Of a stretch of 35,967 nt of DNA, positions 21,151-28,172 are shown piece by piece (position 1 is the stretch's first letter; each line of letters opens with the position of its first letter). The stretch spans positions 1 through 35,967 of the forward strand of contig CAJYMH010000004.1 of NCBI GenBank assembly GCA_913776195.1, in the 5' to 3' direction. The notes under the pieces were generated by a model that saw nothing but the letters and a program-made list of their open reading frames with translations, was not told where the DNA came from and did not search any database. The DNA is from an uncultured Caulobacter sp. (GTDB taxonomy: Bacteria > Pseudomonadota > Alphaproteobacteria > Caulobacterales > Caulobacteraceae). Both the position numbers and the translations under genes were made by a program.

Positions 21151-21834
21151 ATGAGCATCGACGACGCGGCTCCGGCGCCGCTCAAGGTCGCTTTGGTGGA
21201 GGACGACGCCGCGTTCCAAAATGCGTTCCGTACGGCCCTAACCACAGCTCCTGACCTCTTGATGGTCGGGGTCGCGGCTACGGCGGCGGAGGCGAGGGGG
21301 ATGCTGTGCGCGCCGCCGGCCGATGTGTTGGTGGTGGATCTTGGGCTGCCGGACGGATCTGGGATCGAGATCATCGGCGAGGCTCATGCGCGCTGGCCAA
21401 CCTGTGCGATCATGGTCGCAACCACGTTCGCGGATGAGCGCCACGTGATCGCCTCCATCGAGGCGGGGGCTAGCGGCTACTTGCTCAAGGATAGCCGCTT
21501 GGAGACGATCGCCGAGGACATTCGTACCTTGCACGCCGGCGGCAGCCCGATCAGCCCACGTATCGCCAGACAGGTGCTGATGCGTTTCCGGCCCGACGAA
21601 CGTTCGGCGGCGACGCCCGAGAGCGACGCGGCGACGGGCGTTCCCAGCCTTTCTGATCGTGAGAAGGAGACGCTGCAGCTTATCACGCGCGGCTTCTCGT
21701 TTGAGGAGATCGCTGAGCTGATGAACGTATCGCGCAACACGGTCCTGACGTTCGTGCGGCGCATCTACGCCAAGCTAGAGGTCCGATCAAAAACCGAGGC
21801 GGTCTTCGAAGCGCGGGCGCATGGACTTCTTTAG
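21151..21834 (+). CDS. NarL/FixJ-type response regulator
   Basis: A 227-residue two-component transcription regulator. The receiver domain (about residues 11-130) has the acidic pair D18/D19 (VALVEDDAAF), the phosphoacceptor D63 in ADVLVVDLGLPDG, and the switch-region lysine in GYLLKDS. The C-terminal LuxR-type helix-turn-helix (about 165-227) reads LSDREKETLQLITRGFSFEE and then IAELMNVSRNTVLTFVRRIYAKL. The start at 21151 is chosen over a frame open 40 codons further because it places the receiver at the normal N-terminal distance. Its last 14 bases overlap the start of the kinase gene, so the two are cotranscribed and are surely partners. Confidence 0.93.
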   Translation: MSIDDAAPAPLKVALVEDDAAFQNAFRTALTTAPDLLMVGVAATAAEARGMLCAPPADVLVVDLGLPDGSGIEIIGEAHARWPTCAIMVATTFADERHVIASIEAGASGYLLKDSRLETIAEDIRTLHAGGSPISPRIARQVLMRFRPDERSAATPESDAATGVPSLSDREKETLQLITRGFSFEEIAELMNVSRNTVLTFVRRIYAKLEVRSKTEAVFEARAHGLL

Positions 21835-23731
21835 GGCGCGTTGGTTTCCGTGGGCGGCCTTCGCCGTCGCCGGCGCGATCCTTTTGATGATAGCGCTTGT
21901 CTTCCAGGCTCGAGCCGGCGGAGAGCGCGTCACGGCGGCGGCTTTGACCGCGACGCAAACCATCGGGTACCAGGCTCCGCCAAGGGAGGCGCCGCCTAAT
22001 CTGCAACGCGGCACGCCGATCGCCCTGCCTTATTCGCCCAAGCCCTTCGCATCGGTAGGGCTTGGCGCAACATCGATCTTGTCGCTGCCGACCCAGGTCA
22101 GTTGGTATTGGGTTGAGCTGCCGCCTCGAAACAATAACGGCCGACATATTTACCTTTACATCCCACGCCGCAAGTCCGACGGCACCTTGGCGATCTACGC
22201 GGATGGGAGGCTCATTCATCAGACACACTCCAACCTCCAGTGGAACGGCTCAAATCAACCGCTACTGATCGCATTTCCGCAGACCGACGGGTCTGAGCCC
22301 CCAAGATCGCTCCAGATTCGATTGCAACATGTGCGCGGAATCGGCGGCGCGCTCTCCTCAGTCTGGGTGGGCGATTACAGACAGCTTGCGCCGCGATATT
22401 CGGTTCGCGATTTCTTCCAAGTTCAGCTGCCGGCCTTTTCTTCGGTCGCATTCTTGTTCACGGGCGTGTTTGGCCTGCTTTTGTGGTTCGGCCGCCGGAA
22501 CGAGCGCATCTATCTGCTGTACTTCGCGATGTCCGCCGCGTGCTTTGTGCGGATGCTGCACATCTTCTTGGGCGCGCGGCCCCTGATCGTTTCGGACGAT
22601 TGGTTCGGCTGGCTGACCGTGGTCTCGCCCTATTGGATGATCTTGACGACGCATCTCTTTGTCGAAGAGCTGCATCAAAGGCGAAAGCCGATCCTAACCT
22701 GGACGATCGTATTCGCCGGCTCCGGTTGGACCATCGCCACCTTGCCGGGCCTGTTGGATCCAACGCTGATCTCGGTGCCGATCTACGTCAGTCTGCTATT
22801 CGTCGGCCTGATCGGCGCCGCAAACGCCATAGTCCAAGCTGTCAAAGCGCATTCTCGGGTCAGCCTGCTGATGGGTATCTGGTGCTTGGTGACGATCGGC
22901 GCGGGGATCTATGACCTATGTCTGCAGCAAAACCTCGTAAACATTGAGAACGTCTACCTCACAAACTTCACGGGGGTCGGGTTCACCCTGCTGTCCTGGT
23001 ACGTGATGTACAGTCGCTATAGCGACGCTTTAGAGACGGCGACCAAGGCCAAGACGGATTTGGCGGAACGACTTGCTTTGCGCGAAGCTGAGCTGACCGC
23101 CAGCCATGCTCAGCTGCGTGAAATCGAGAACCGAGAGCTGTTGCACCGAGAGCGTCAGCGCCTGATGCAAGACATGCATGACGGCTTGGGCTCCAGCCTC
23201 GTCACCGCCTTGCGCGCATTCGAGAGCGATCGCGCCGCAGATATCGATGCGGTGGCGATTTTGCATGGCTGCATCGACGATCTGAAGTTGACCATCGATT
23301 CCATGGAGCCGGTGGAGACCGACCTTTTGCTGCTTCTCGCCACCTTACGTTTTCGCCTGCAGCCTCGCCTGGAGGCCAGCGGGGTCAAACTGGTGTGGCG
23401 CGCCAGCTCGATTCCGCCCCTGGAATGGCTGGACCAGCGTCACGCCCTCCACATTTTGCGAATCCTCCAAGAGGCGTTCACCAACGTCCTCAAGCACGCG
23501 GCCGCCAGCCAGATCGCCTTGACGATCCATGTGCAAGACGACCGCGTGCTGGTGAGCGTCCAAGACAACGGCAAGGGGTTTGAGCCCTCGTCACCAATCA
23601 GGGGGCGGGGCCTCGCCAATCAGAAAAGCCGCGCCGAGGCGATCGGGGCCGCCATCTCCTGGGCGCCATCCAGCCGCGGCACGACGCTCATCCTATCGTT
23701 GCCGATCACAAAGTCACTCGCGACGATCTGA
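21821..23731 (+). CDS. 7TM sensor histidine kinase (HisKA_3 type)
   Basis: A 636-residue membrane sensor kinase partnering the upstream regulator. Domains in order: N-terminal signal anchor (WAAFAVAGAILLMIALVFQ), a periplasmic beta-rich domain (about 70-190, with IYLYIPRRKSDGTLAIYADG) that resembles 7TMR-DISM extracellular jelly-roll domains with a carbohydrate-binding-like fold, seven transmembrane helices (about 200-410), a coiled coil (about 415-450), the phosphoacceptor H453 in RLMQDMHDGLGSSL, and an HATPase domain with N555 (EAFTNVLKHA), D582 in VQDNGKGFE and GRGLANQ. HisKA_3 kinases pair with NarL-type regulators, as here. A sugar signal is suggested by the periplasmic fold and the adjacent pectate lyase, but not proven. 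Confidence 0.9.
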   Translation: MDFFRARWFPWAAFAVAGAILLMIALVFQARAGGERVTAAALTATQTIGYQAPPREAPPNLQRGTPIALPYSPKPFASVGLGATSILSLPTQVSWYWVELPPRNNNGRHIYLYIPRRKSDGTLAIYADGRLIHQTHSNLQWNGSNQPLLIAFPQTDGSEPPRSLQIRLQHVRGIGGALSSVWVGDYRQLAPRYSVRDFFQVQLPAFSSVAFLFTGVFGLLLWFGRRNERIYLLYFAMSAACFVRMLHIFLGARPLIVSDDWFGWLTVVSPYWMILTTHLFVEELHQRRKPILTWTIVFAGSGWTIATLPGLLDPTLISVPIYVSLLFVGLIGAANAIVQAVKAHSRVSLLMGIWCLVTIGAGIYDLCLQQNLVNIENVYLTNFTGVGFTLLSWYVMYSRYSDALETATKAKTDLAERLALREAELTASHAQLREIENRELLHRERQRLMQDMHDGLGSSLVTALRAFESDRAADIDAVAILHGCIDDLKLTIDSMEPVETDLLLLLATLRFRLQPRLEASGVKLVWRASSIPPLEWLDQRHALHILRILQEAFTNVLKHAAASQIALTIHVQDDRVLVSVQDNGKGFEPSSPIRGRGLANQKSRAEAIGAAISWAPSSRGTTLILSLPITKSLATI

Positions 23732-24000
23732 TCCTAGTTCAAGCGAGCGATGGGGCGCGACTGTCGAGCTCTTGCAAAGCTGTGGGGAGCCGCGCCCCAC
23801 TGGGAAGTTACGCCCCCAGTGCCTGACCTTTCGATCAGATCTAAAGCATAGCCGTCACGCCGCAGGCCTTGGGTTACAAAGTGTTGCGGGGTTGCAGCGG
23901 CTGTAGGGCCTATCAAGCTTGAGGTCGGCCTTCCATCATGTAAGATTGGTTTCGACATAATGAGAGCGGATAGAGCCGCTAGTTCGTCGGGAAACCCATT
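23732..24000. other. Intergenic region before the pectate lyase
   Basis: No gene is evident. Two partly overlapping hairpins (GTGGGG/CCCCAC, 23782-23800, and CACTGGG/CCCAGTG, 23798-23821) share the trinucleotide CAC and have no T-run, so they are weak terminators at best for the kinase transcript. Nearer the lyase are the palindrome TCAAGCTTGA (23913-23922) and the inverted repeat AGCGG/CCGCT (23965-23980), which could be regulator sites. GGGAAA a few bases before the ATG at 24001 may serve as Shine-Dalgarno. I see no clear sigma-70 promoter. Confidence 0.4.
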
Positions 24001-25308
24001 ATGAGACACGCCCTGAATATCGCCGCCCTCACCCTGGCCGCCTTGGCGGTCGTCAATGTCGATAGCGGCGCGGCGCGGGCGGACGTCATCCGACTCAACA
24101 CCCCGGCGGTGGGTCTTAGCGCCGACCGGATCGGCGCTCTTCCGGACGCGGAGCGGGGGGCCTGGCTGGACTATCTGGCGCGTTCTCAAGCGCAGATGAA
24201 GGCGGATCGCGCCGCTCTCGCGGCGGAGCTTCCGCAGGGCGTGACCCCGCCACCGCCGCCCCAGGCCGTGGGCGCAAACAGCTACAACATGCCGCTGGAT
24301 CGGCCCGCGAAGTGGTACGGCACCGCCGAGGCGTGGGCGATCGCCGACGCCATGGTGTCCTTTCAGACACCCGCTGGGGGATGGAGCAAGAACCAAGATC
24401 GCCGGATCGCCCGTCTGAAGGGTCAGCGCTTCTCCAACGACGCCGAGACGATGGAGCAGAACCCAGCCAATTTCGACGCGCCGGCTGATCGGTTCTGGAC
24501 CTTCGTCGGCACCTTGGACAACGACGCGACCTGGACCGAAATGCGCTTCCTGGCCAAGGTCGCGGCCCAGGCGCCGGGACGCGAGGGCGACGCGTGGCGC
24601 GCCAGCGTCATCAAGGGCGTCCATTACTTGCTGAACGCCCAGTATCCGAATGGCGGCTGGCCGCAGATCTGGCCGCTGGAAGGCGGCTTCCATGACTCGA
24701 TCACCTTCAACGACAACGCCGTTGCCAACGCCGCCATGGTGCTGCGTGACGTGGCCAACGGCACGAACGACTTCGGTTTTGTTCCCGTCGAGCTGGAGGG
24801 CCGCGCCGCCGAGGCGACCAAGCGGGCCGTCGAGGTCATCCTGCGGGCCCAGGTGCGCTATGGCGGCAAGGTGATGGGGTGGCCACAGCAGGTTGAGCCC
24901 ATGCGTCTGGTTCCCACCAGCGCCCGCAACTACGAGCCCCGCTCGGTGGCCAGCGGCGAGACCACCGACATCCTGATCTTCCTGATGGGCGAGAAGAACC
25001 CGTCGCCCGAAGTCCGCGCCGCGATCCGAGACGGGGTCGCTTGGCTGGAGGCCACGCGCGTCTATGGCAAGTCGTTCGAAATGACCGACCAGGGCCGCAA
25101 GCTGATCGACAAGCCCGGCGCCGGACCGATCTGGTCGCGCAACTATGACATCGTCACCGGTCGGCCGATCTTCGGCGACAAGGACCAGACCATCCACGAC
25201 GATGTGAATGGGATCTCGATCGGACGACGCAATGGCTATTCGTGGTGGATCGCGTCGCCCCAACACGCCTTGGACGTCTACGCCAAGTGGTCTGTCGCCC
25301 ATAAATAG
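24001..25308 (+). CDS. Secreted pectate lyase, family PL10
   Basis: A 435-residue exported enzyme that cleaves polygalacturonate by calcium-dependent beta-elimination. It has a signal peptide (MRHALNIAALTLAALAVVNV, cleavage about residue 28), an N-terminal linker region and an (alpha/alpha)-type PL10 catalytic domain (about 100-435). Typical segments are AWAIADAMVSFQTPAGGWSKN, YPNGGWPQIWPLEGGFHDSI, TFNDNAVANAAMVLRDV, and the C-terminal SIGRRNGYSWWIASPQHALD ending in YAKW, which matches Azospirillum and Cellvibrio PL10 enzymes (TIGR02474). It follows the two-component system in the same direction after 269 bases, suggesting but not proving control by it. Confidence 0.93.
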   Translation: MRHALNIAALTLAALAVVNVDSGAARADVIRLNTPAVGLSADRIGALPDAERGAWLDYLARSQAQMKADRAALAAELPQGVTPPPPPQAVGANSYNMPLDRPAKWYGTAEAWAIADAMVSFQTPAGGWSKNQDRRIARLKGQRFSNDAETMEQNPANFDAPADRFWTFVGTLDNDATWTEMRFLAKVAAQAPGREGDAWRASVIKGVHYLLNAQYPNGGWPQIWPLEGGFHDSITFNDNAVANAAMVLRDVANGTNDFGFVPVELEGRAAEATKRAVEVILRAQVRYGGKVMGWPQQVEPMRLVPTSARNYEPRSVASGETTDILIFLMGEKNPSPEVRAAIRDGVAWLEATRVYGKSFEMTDQGRKLIDKPGAGPIWSRNYDIVTGRPIFGDKDQTIHDDVNGISIGRRNGYSWWIASPQHALDVYAKWSVAHK

Positions 25309-25338
25309 GGCGGCCGGGCAGGGGGCGGAGCCGAGTCA

Positions 25339-25430
25339 CCCTTGCGGTAGGGTCTGTCCGTCGCCACCTAGAAGCGGAACCGCATCCGGCGCCGCTCCTG
25401 GGCCGGCGGCGGGAGTCGCTTCTTCAAGGG
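25339..25430 (+). promoter_or_regulatory. Leader of the hsp20 gene: candidate sigma-32 promoter or nested RNA structure
   Basis: Two readings compete. CTTG (25341-25344) and CGCCACCTA (25362-25370) resemble a heat-shock sigma-32 promoter. Alternatively, if transcribed, the region folds into nested stems: CCCTTG (25339-25344) with CAAGGG (25425-25430), which is the Shine-Dalgarno; AGAAGCG (25370-25376) with CGCTTCT (25417-25423); and CGCCGC (25390-25395) with GCGGCG (25406-25411). The outermost stem would hide the ribosome binding site, as in an RNA thermometer. Both cannot be fully true, because a promoter with its -35 at 25341 would exclude the outer strand from the RNA. Confidence 0.35.
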
Positions 25431-25439
25431 CTCCAGACG

Positions 25440-25862
25440 ATGACGACCCGCACCCTGCTTTTCGACAGCCCTTTCCTGCTGGGCTTTGACCATACCCGTA
25501 GTCTCATCGAGCGCGCCGCGAAGGCCGCCGGTGAAGGCTACCCTCCCTACAATGTCGAGGCACGTGACGGCGGCGGCGTGCGCATCACCCTCGCGGTGGC
25601 CGGGTTTTCGCCCGAGCAGCTGTTCGTCCAGGTCGAAGACCGGCAGTTAACGATCGCCGGCCGCCGTGGCGAGGGCGAGGGGCAGGACAAGGCCTATCTC
25701 CATCGTGGCATCGCGGCCCGCGGCTTTGTCCGAGCCTTCGTGCTGGCTGACGGCATGGAGGTGGAGGCGGCCATCCTTGAGCATGGCCTTCTGCACGTCG
25801 ACCTGGCCAGGCCGGAGCCGGAGCGTCAGGTCCGCACAATCCCCATTCGGACGGCCGGCTGA
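25440..25862 (+). CDS. Small heat-shock protein, Hsp20 family
   Basis: A 140-residue ATP-independent holdase chaperone. The alpha-crystallin domain spans about residues 36-130: PPYNVEARDGGGVRITLAVAGF, then LFVQVEDRQLTIAGRR, the HRGIAARGFVRAFVLADGM block, and the final strands AAILEHGLLHVDLARPEPE. The C-terminal RTIPIRT contains the I-x-I type motif (IPI) that docks on neighbouring subunits. The N-terminus TLLFDSPFLLGFDH is of the IbpA/HspA class. The ATG at 25440 has AAGGG about ten bases upstream. The DUF1150 gene follows after 83 bases. Confidence 0.94.
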   Translation: MTTRTLLFDSPFLLGFDHTRSLIERAAKAAGEGYPPYNVEARDGGGVRITLAVAGFSPEQLFVQVEDRQLTIAGRRGEGEGQDKAYLHRGIAARGFVRAFVLADGMEVEAAILEHGLLHVDLARPEPERQVRTIPIRTAG

Positions 25863-25945
25863 AGCTGTTCTCATAAGTAGACGTGTCGCGGCCGGCTGAA
25901 CCGGCGGCCATGCGGCGCGTTGGAAAATCGAAGGAGGTGGTCGAT

Positions 25946-26209
25946 ATGACGCCTACACTGCAAAATCCGGTCTTCTCGAACGAGGCTTTCGCCGCGCTGG
26001 GCGCGCCCGACCTCGTCTATGTGCGCCCCGTGAAGGCGGCCGAAGTAATCCCCGACGCCGATCCCGAACAGGCGCTGTCTTTGGACCCGGAGCAAACCCT
26101 CTACGCCGTCTATCGAGCCGACGGCGCGCGCCTGGCGGTTTTGACCGACAAGGCGGCTGCGGTCGCCGCCGCGCTCGCCCACGAGCTGGCGCCGGTCTCC
26201 GTGCACTAG
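25946..26209 (+). CDS. DUF1150 family protein
   Basis: An 87-residue cytoplasmic protein of the alphaproteobacterial DUF1150 family, function unknown. It has the family pattern FAALGAPDLVYVRPVKAAEV, a central acidic segment, then LYAVYRADGARLAVLTDKAAAVAAA. The ATG at 25946 is fixed by a near-perfect Shine-Dalgarno AAGGAGGTGG (25931-25940); the open frame is 21 codons longer, but that part is not family-like. DUF1150 genes commonly sit next to hsp20 genes in rhizobia and relatives, so a heat-shock role is likely, though the mechanism is unknown. Confidence 0.87.
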   Translation: MTPTLQNPVFSNEAFAALGAPDLVYVRPVKAAEVIPDADPEQALSLDPEQTLYAVYRADGARLAVLTDKAAAVAAALAHELAPVSVH

Positions 26210-26218
26210 GATGGAAGA

Positions 26219-26242
26219 CGGCCGCGCCGGTGGGCGCGGCCG
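26219..26242. terminator. Hairpin between the DUF1150 gene and ptsN
   Basis: A perfect 10-bp stem CGGCCGCGCC/GGCGCGGCCG with a four-base loop is followed by GTTTCG on the + strand. It lies between the convergent ends of the two genes and probably serves mainly the + strand transcript. Confidence 0.6.
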
Positions 26243-26249
26243 GTTTCGA

Positions 26250-26717
26250 TCAAGCGGCGGTGGTCGCCAGCTCGCTGCCCAGAACCACATGAATGGCGTC
26301 GGCCGATTTCGCCTGACGCAGCTGTTCGCGTACTTCCGGCTGACGCAGGAGACGCGAAACACGCGCCAAGGCCCGCAGGTGTTCAGAGGCCGCGGCGTCT
26401 TGCGGTGCGAACAAGGCCACCATCAAATCGACCGGCAGGTCGTCCACCGCGTCGAAATCGATTGGCTGCTCAAGGCGAACCACAACCGCGCGCATGCGAT
26501 CCAGGCCCGGCAGGCGGGCATGGGGCACGGCGACGCCTTGGCCGACGCCGGTCGAGCCTGCGGCCTCACGCTCCAGCAGAGCCTCCAGCGCGTCCTCGGC
26601 GTCGACGCCAAAGGTGCGGGCCGCGATATCTGCAATCACGGACAGGGCTTGACGCTTGTTAGGCGCGCTCGCGCGCGGCGAGATAGCCCGCCGGTCCAAC
26701 AACTCACCGATACTCAT
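26250..26717 (-). CDS. ptsN: Nitrogen-PTS EIIA protein PtsN
   Basis: EIIA-Ntr-type phosphocarrier (155 residues), end point of the PtsP-PtsO nitrogen phosphotransferase chain, with regulatory roles in potassium and nitrogen metabolism. The domain runs through the whole protein: LLEREAAGSTGVGQGVAVPHARLPG with phospho-histidine H66, then QPIDFDAVDDLPVDLMVALFAP and LRALARVSRLLRQPEVREQL. It lies after rpoN and hpf, the classic ptsN position. The ATG at 26717 gives the usual family start MSIGELL; a GTG seven codons upstream (26738) is possible, and neither has a strong Shine-Dalgarno. Confidence 0.93.
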   Translation of the reverse strand: MSIGELLDRRAISPRASAPNKRQALSVIADIAARTFGVDAEDALEALLEREAAGSTGVGQGVAVPHARLPGLDRMRAVVVRLEQPIDFDAVDDLPVDLMVALFAPQDAAASEHLRALARVSRLLRQPEVREQLRQAKSADAIHVVLGSELATTAA

Positions 26718-26794
26718 AGACTTTGAAAGCTCGCTCACGTCAGGCGGCCGACGCCCGGTCGAGAAACTCGGCCGGGCATAAACGCGCAGACTGT

Positions 26795-27454
26795 CTACTG
26801 GGTCCCGGTCGAAACGCCGTTATGTGCGGCGCCGTTCGCACGGCTCGAAGCATGCCCATTGGAAGTCCTTTCGGGATCGATCCAGCCGATGTTCCCGTCA
26901 GAACGTCGGTACACCACCGACAGACCGCCATGGGCGGCGTTCCTAAACACGATTGCCTGGCCTTCGGTCAAGTCCAACTCCATGACCGCCATAGAAACAG
27001 TCATCGTCTTAAGCTCGGCCTGTGTCTCGGCGATGACCATGGCGCTGGGCGCGCCATGATCGGCTTCGGAGAACCACTCCTCGTCGGCCTCGTCGTCCCG
27101 GTCGGGCGCGCGCAGCACATAGAATTGCGCCGTTTCAGCGCTTTTCGCCGCAGCGGCGTTGGTGTGGCTCTTCAGGCGACGCTTGTAGCGTCGGATGCGG
27201 GTCTCGATCTTTGCGAGAGCGGCGTCGAAGGCGCCGTGGGCGTCGCCGCCCAGCGCATGGCTCTGCAATTGCTGGCCCGACGCCAGAAGTACCGAGCAGT
27301 CCACTCGGAAGGCGTGGCCTTCACGGCTGACCACGACGTCGGCGTCGCCGCCGCGCTCGAAGTACTTGCCGATGCTGGAGGAAATTTCGTCGGTCACCCG
27401 CGTCCGCAGGGCATCACCGACAGCGACGTGTTTGCCTGAGATCTGGACTTGCAT
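26795..27454 (-). CDS. hpf: Ribosome hibernation-promoting factor, long form
   Basis: A 219-residue long HPF that binds the 30S A/P-site region and dimerises ribosomes into inactive 100S particles in stationary phase. The N-terminal domain (about 1-100) reads MQVQISGKHVAVGDALRTRV, with the conserved EISSSIGKYFERGGDADVVV and RIRRYKRRLKSH segments. After a linker, the C-terminal dimerisation domain (about 140-200) has KTMTVSMAVMELDLTEGQAI and VVYRRSDGNIGWIDP. The ATG at 27454 gives the canonical N-terminus; GGAGG lies about 13 bases upstream. The extreme C-terminus is a short low-complexity tail. Its place between rpoN and ptsN is conserved across proteobacteria. Confidence 0.95.
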   Translation of the reverse strand: MQVQISGKHVAVGDALRTRVTDEISSSIGKYFERGGDADVVVSREGHAFRVDCSVLLASGQQLQSHALGGDAHGAFDAALAKIETRIRRYKRRLKSHTNAAAAKSAETAQFYVLRAPDRDDEADEEWFSEADHGAPSAMVIAETQAELKTMTVSMAVMELDLTEGQAIVFRNAAHGGLSVVYRRSDGNIGWIDPERTSNGHASSRANGAAHNGVSTGTQ

Positions 27455-27503
27455 GAGCGTAGCGAACGCCTCCGTTTTGATACTGTCAAGCGGCGCCGCG
27501 GTC

Positions 27504-28115
27504 TTACGACCACGGCCAGAGATCGGCGATATGCCGAAGGCTCGCCACCACAACGCTCGCGCCCAGGACGAGCACGCAAACGCTGATGGCGGTTAGCAGG
27601 TACCCGGCGAGGGCGAAGACGCCGTCGCGCTGGATAAGCCCAAGCGCAAACGCCGACACCGCCGCCGCAGGAAGCAGGTTTCCGAGCGGAATGGGTATGA
27701 TCAGGATCAAGGCCAGCGCGGTGCAGACTACGCCGATGACGCGGTCGCCCACGGGGCCGAACAGGAACTCCAGGCGCGGCCGCGAGACATGCTCCACCTT
27801 CTGGAGCATGGGGATCAGGCGCCCGAACGCGCTGCGCAGATCGGTCCGCCTCAGATTCTGATCGCTGACCCGGCGGGGAAGCCAAGGATGCTCGGCGCCC
27901 AGGGCCACCTGGGGCGAAAGAAGCACCAGCGGCGCGCCCAGGACCGTGGACGAGCCCGGCGGCAGGGGGAGCAGATTTGGGGCGGAGAAGACAAGCAGCG
28001 CGGCGCCGAAAGCACGCGGGCCGAACTCGTCCATGATTTCGCCGATCGAGACACTCGGCTCGGGCCGATCGCAGATGATCTGCAGAACCTCGGAGAGCCG
28101 GTCGTTCTCTTCCAT
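27504..28115 (-). CDS. ExoD family membrane protein
   Basis: A 203-residue integral membrane protein of the ExoD family, named from a Rhizobium exopolysaccharide gene; the biochemical role is unknown. Recognisable parts are the N-terminal cytoplasmic region (LSEVLQIICDRPEPSVSIGE), DEFGPRAFGAALLVFSAPNLLPLPPGSS and GAPLVLLSPQVALG. Then come LPRRVSDQNLR, the EHVSRPRLEFLFGPVGDRV loop and two or three C-terminal helices (VVCTALALILIIPIPLGNLLPA; GYLLTAISVCVLVLGASVVV). It is inserted between rpoN (57 bases upstream) and hpf (49 bases downstream), where most relatives have nothing, and is probably cotranscribed. Confidence 0.85.
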   Translation of the reverse strand: MEENDRLSEVLQIICDRPEPSVSIGEIMDEFGPRAFGAALLVFSAPNLLPLPPGSSTVLGAPLVLLSPQVALGAEHPWLPRRVSDQNLRRTDLRSAFGRLIPMLQKVEHVSRPRLEFLFGPVGDRVIGVVCTALALILIIPIPLGNLLPAAAVSAFALGLIQRDGVFALAGYLLTAISVCVLVLGASVVVASLRHIADLWPWS

Positions 28116-28172
28116 GCGCTGGTCCCGTGATGACGCCCTGAGGTTTCAGAACGCACACACAGGATGTGGGGT

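Noticed and set aside
23782..23821. Overlapping hairpins that look like a switch after the kinase gene
   Set aside because: Only three bases are shared, and there is no T-run or recognised aptamer; too weak for a riboswitch or attenuator claim.
23734..25302. A 522-codon frame antisense to the pectate lyase
   Set aside because: There is no domain, and the + strand product matches PL10 throughout.
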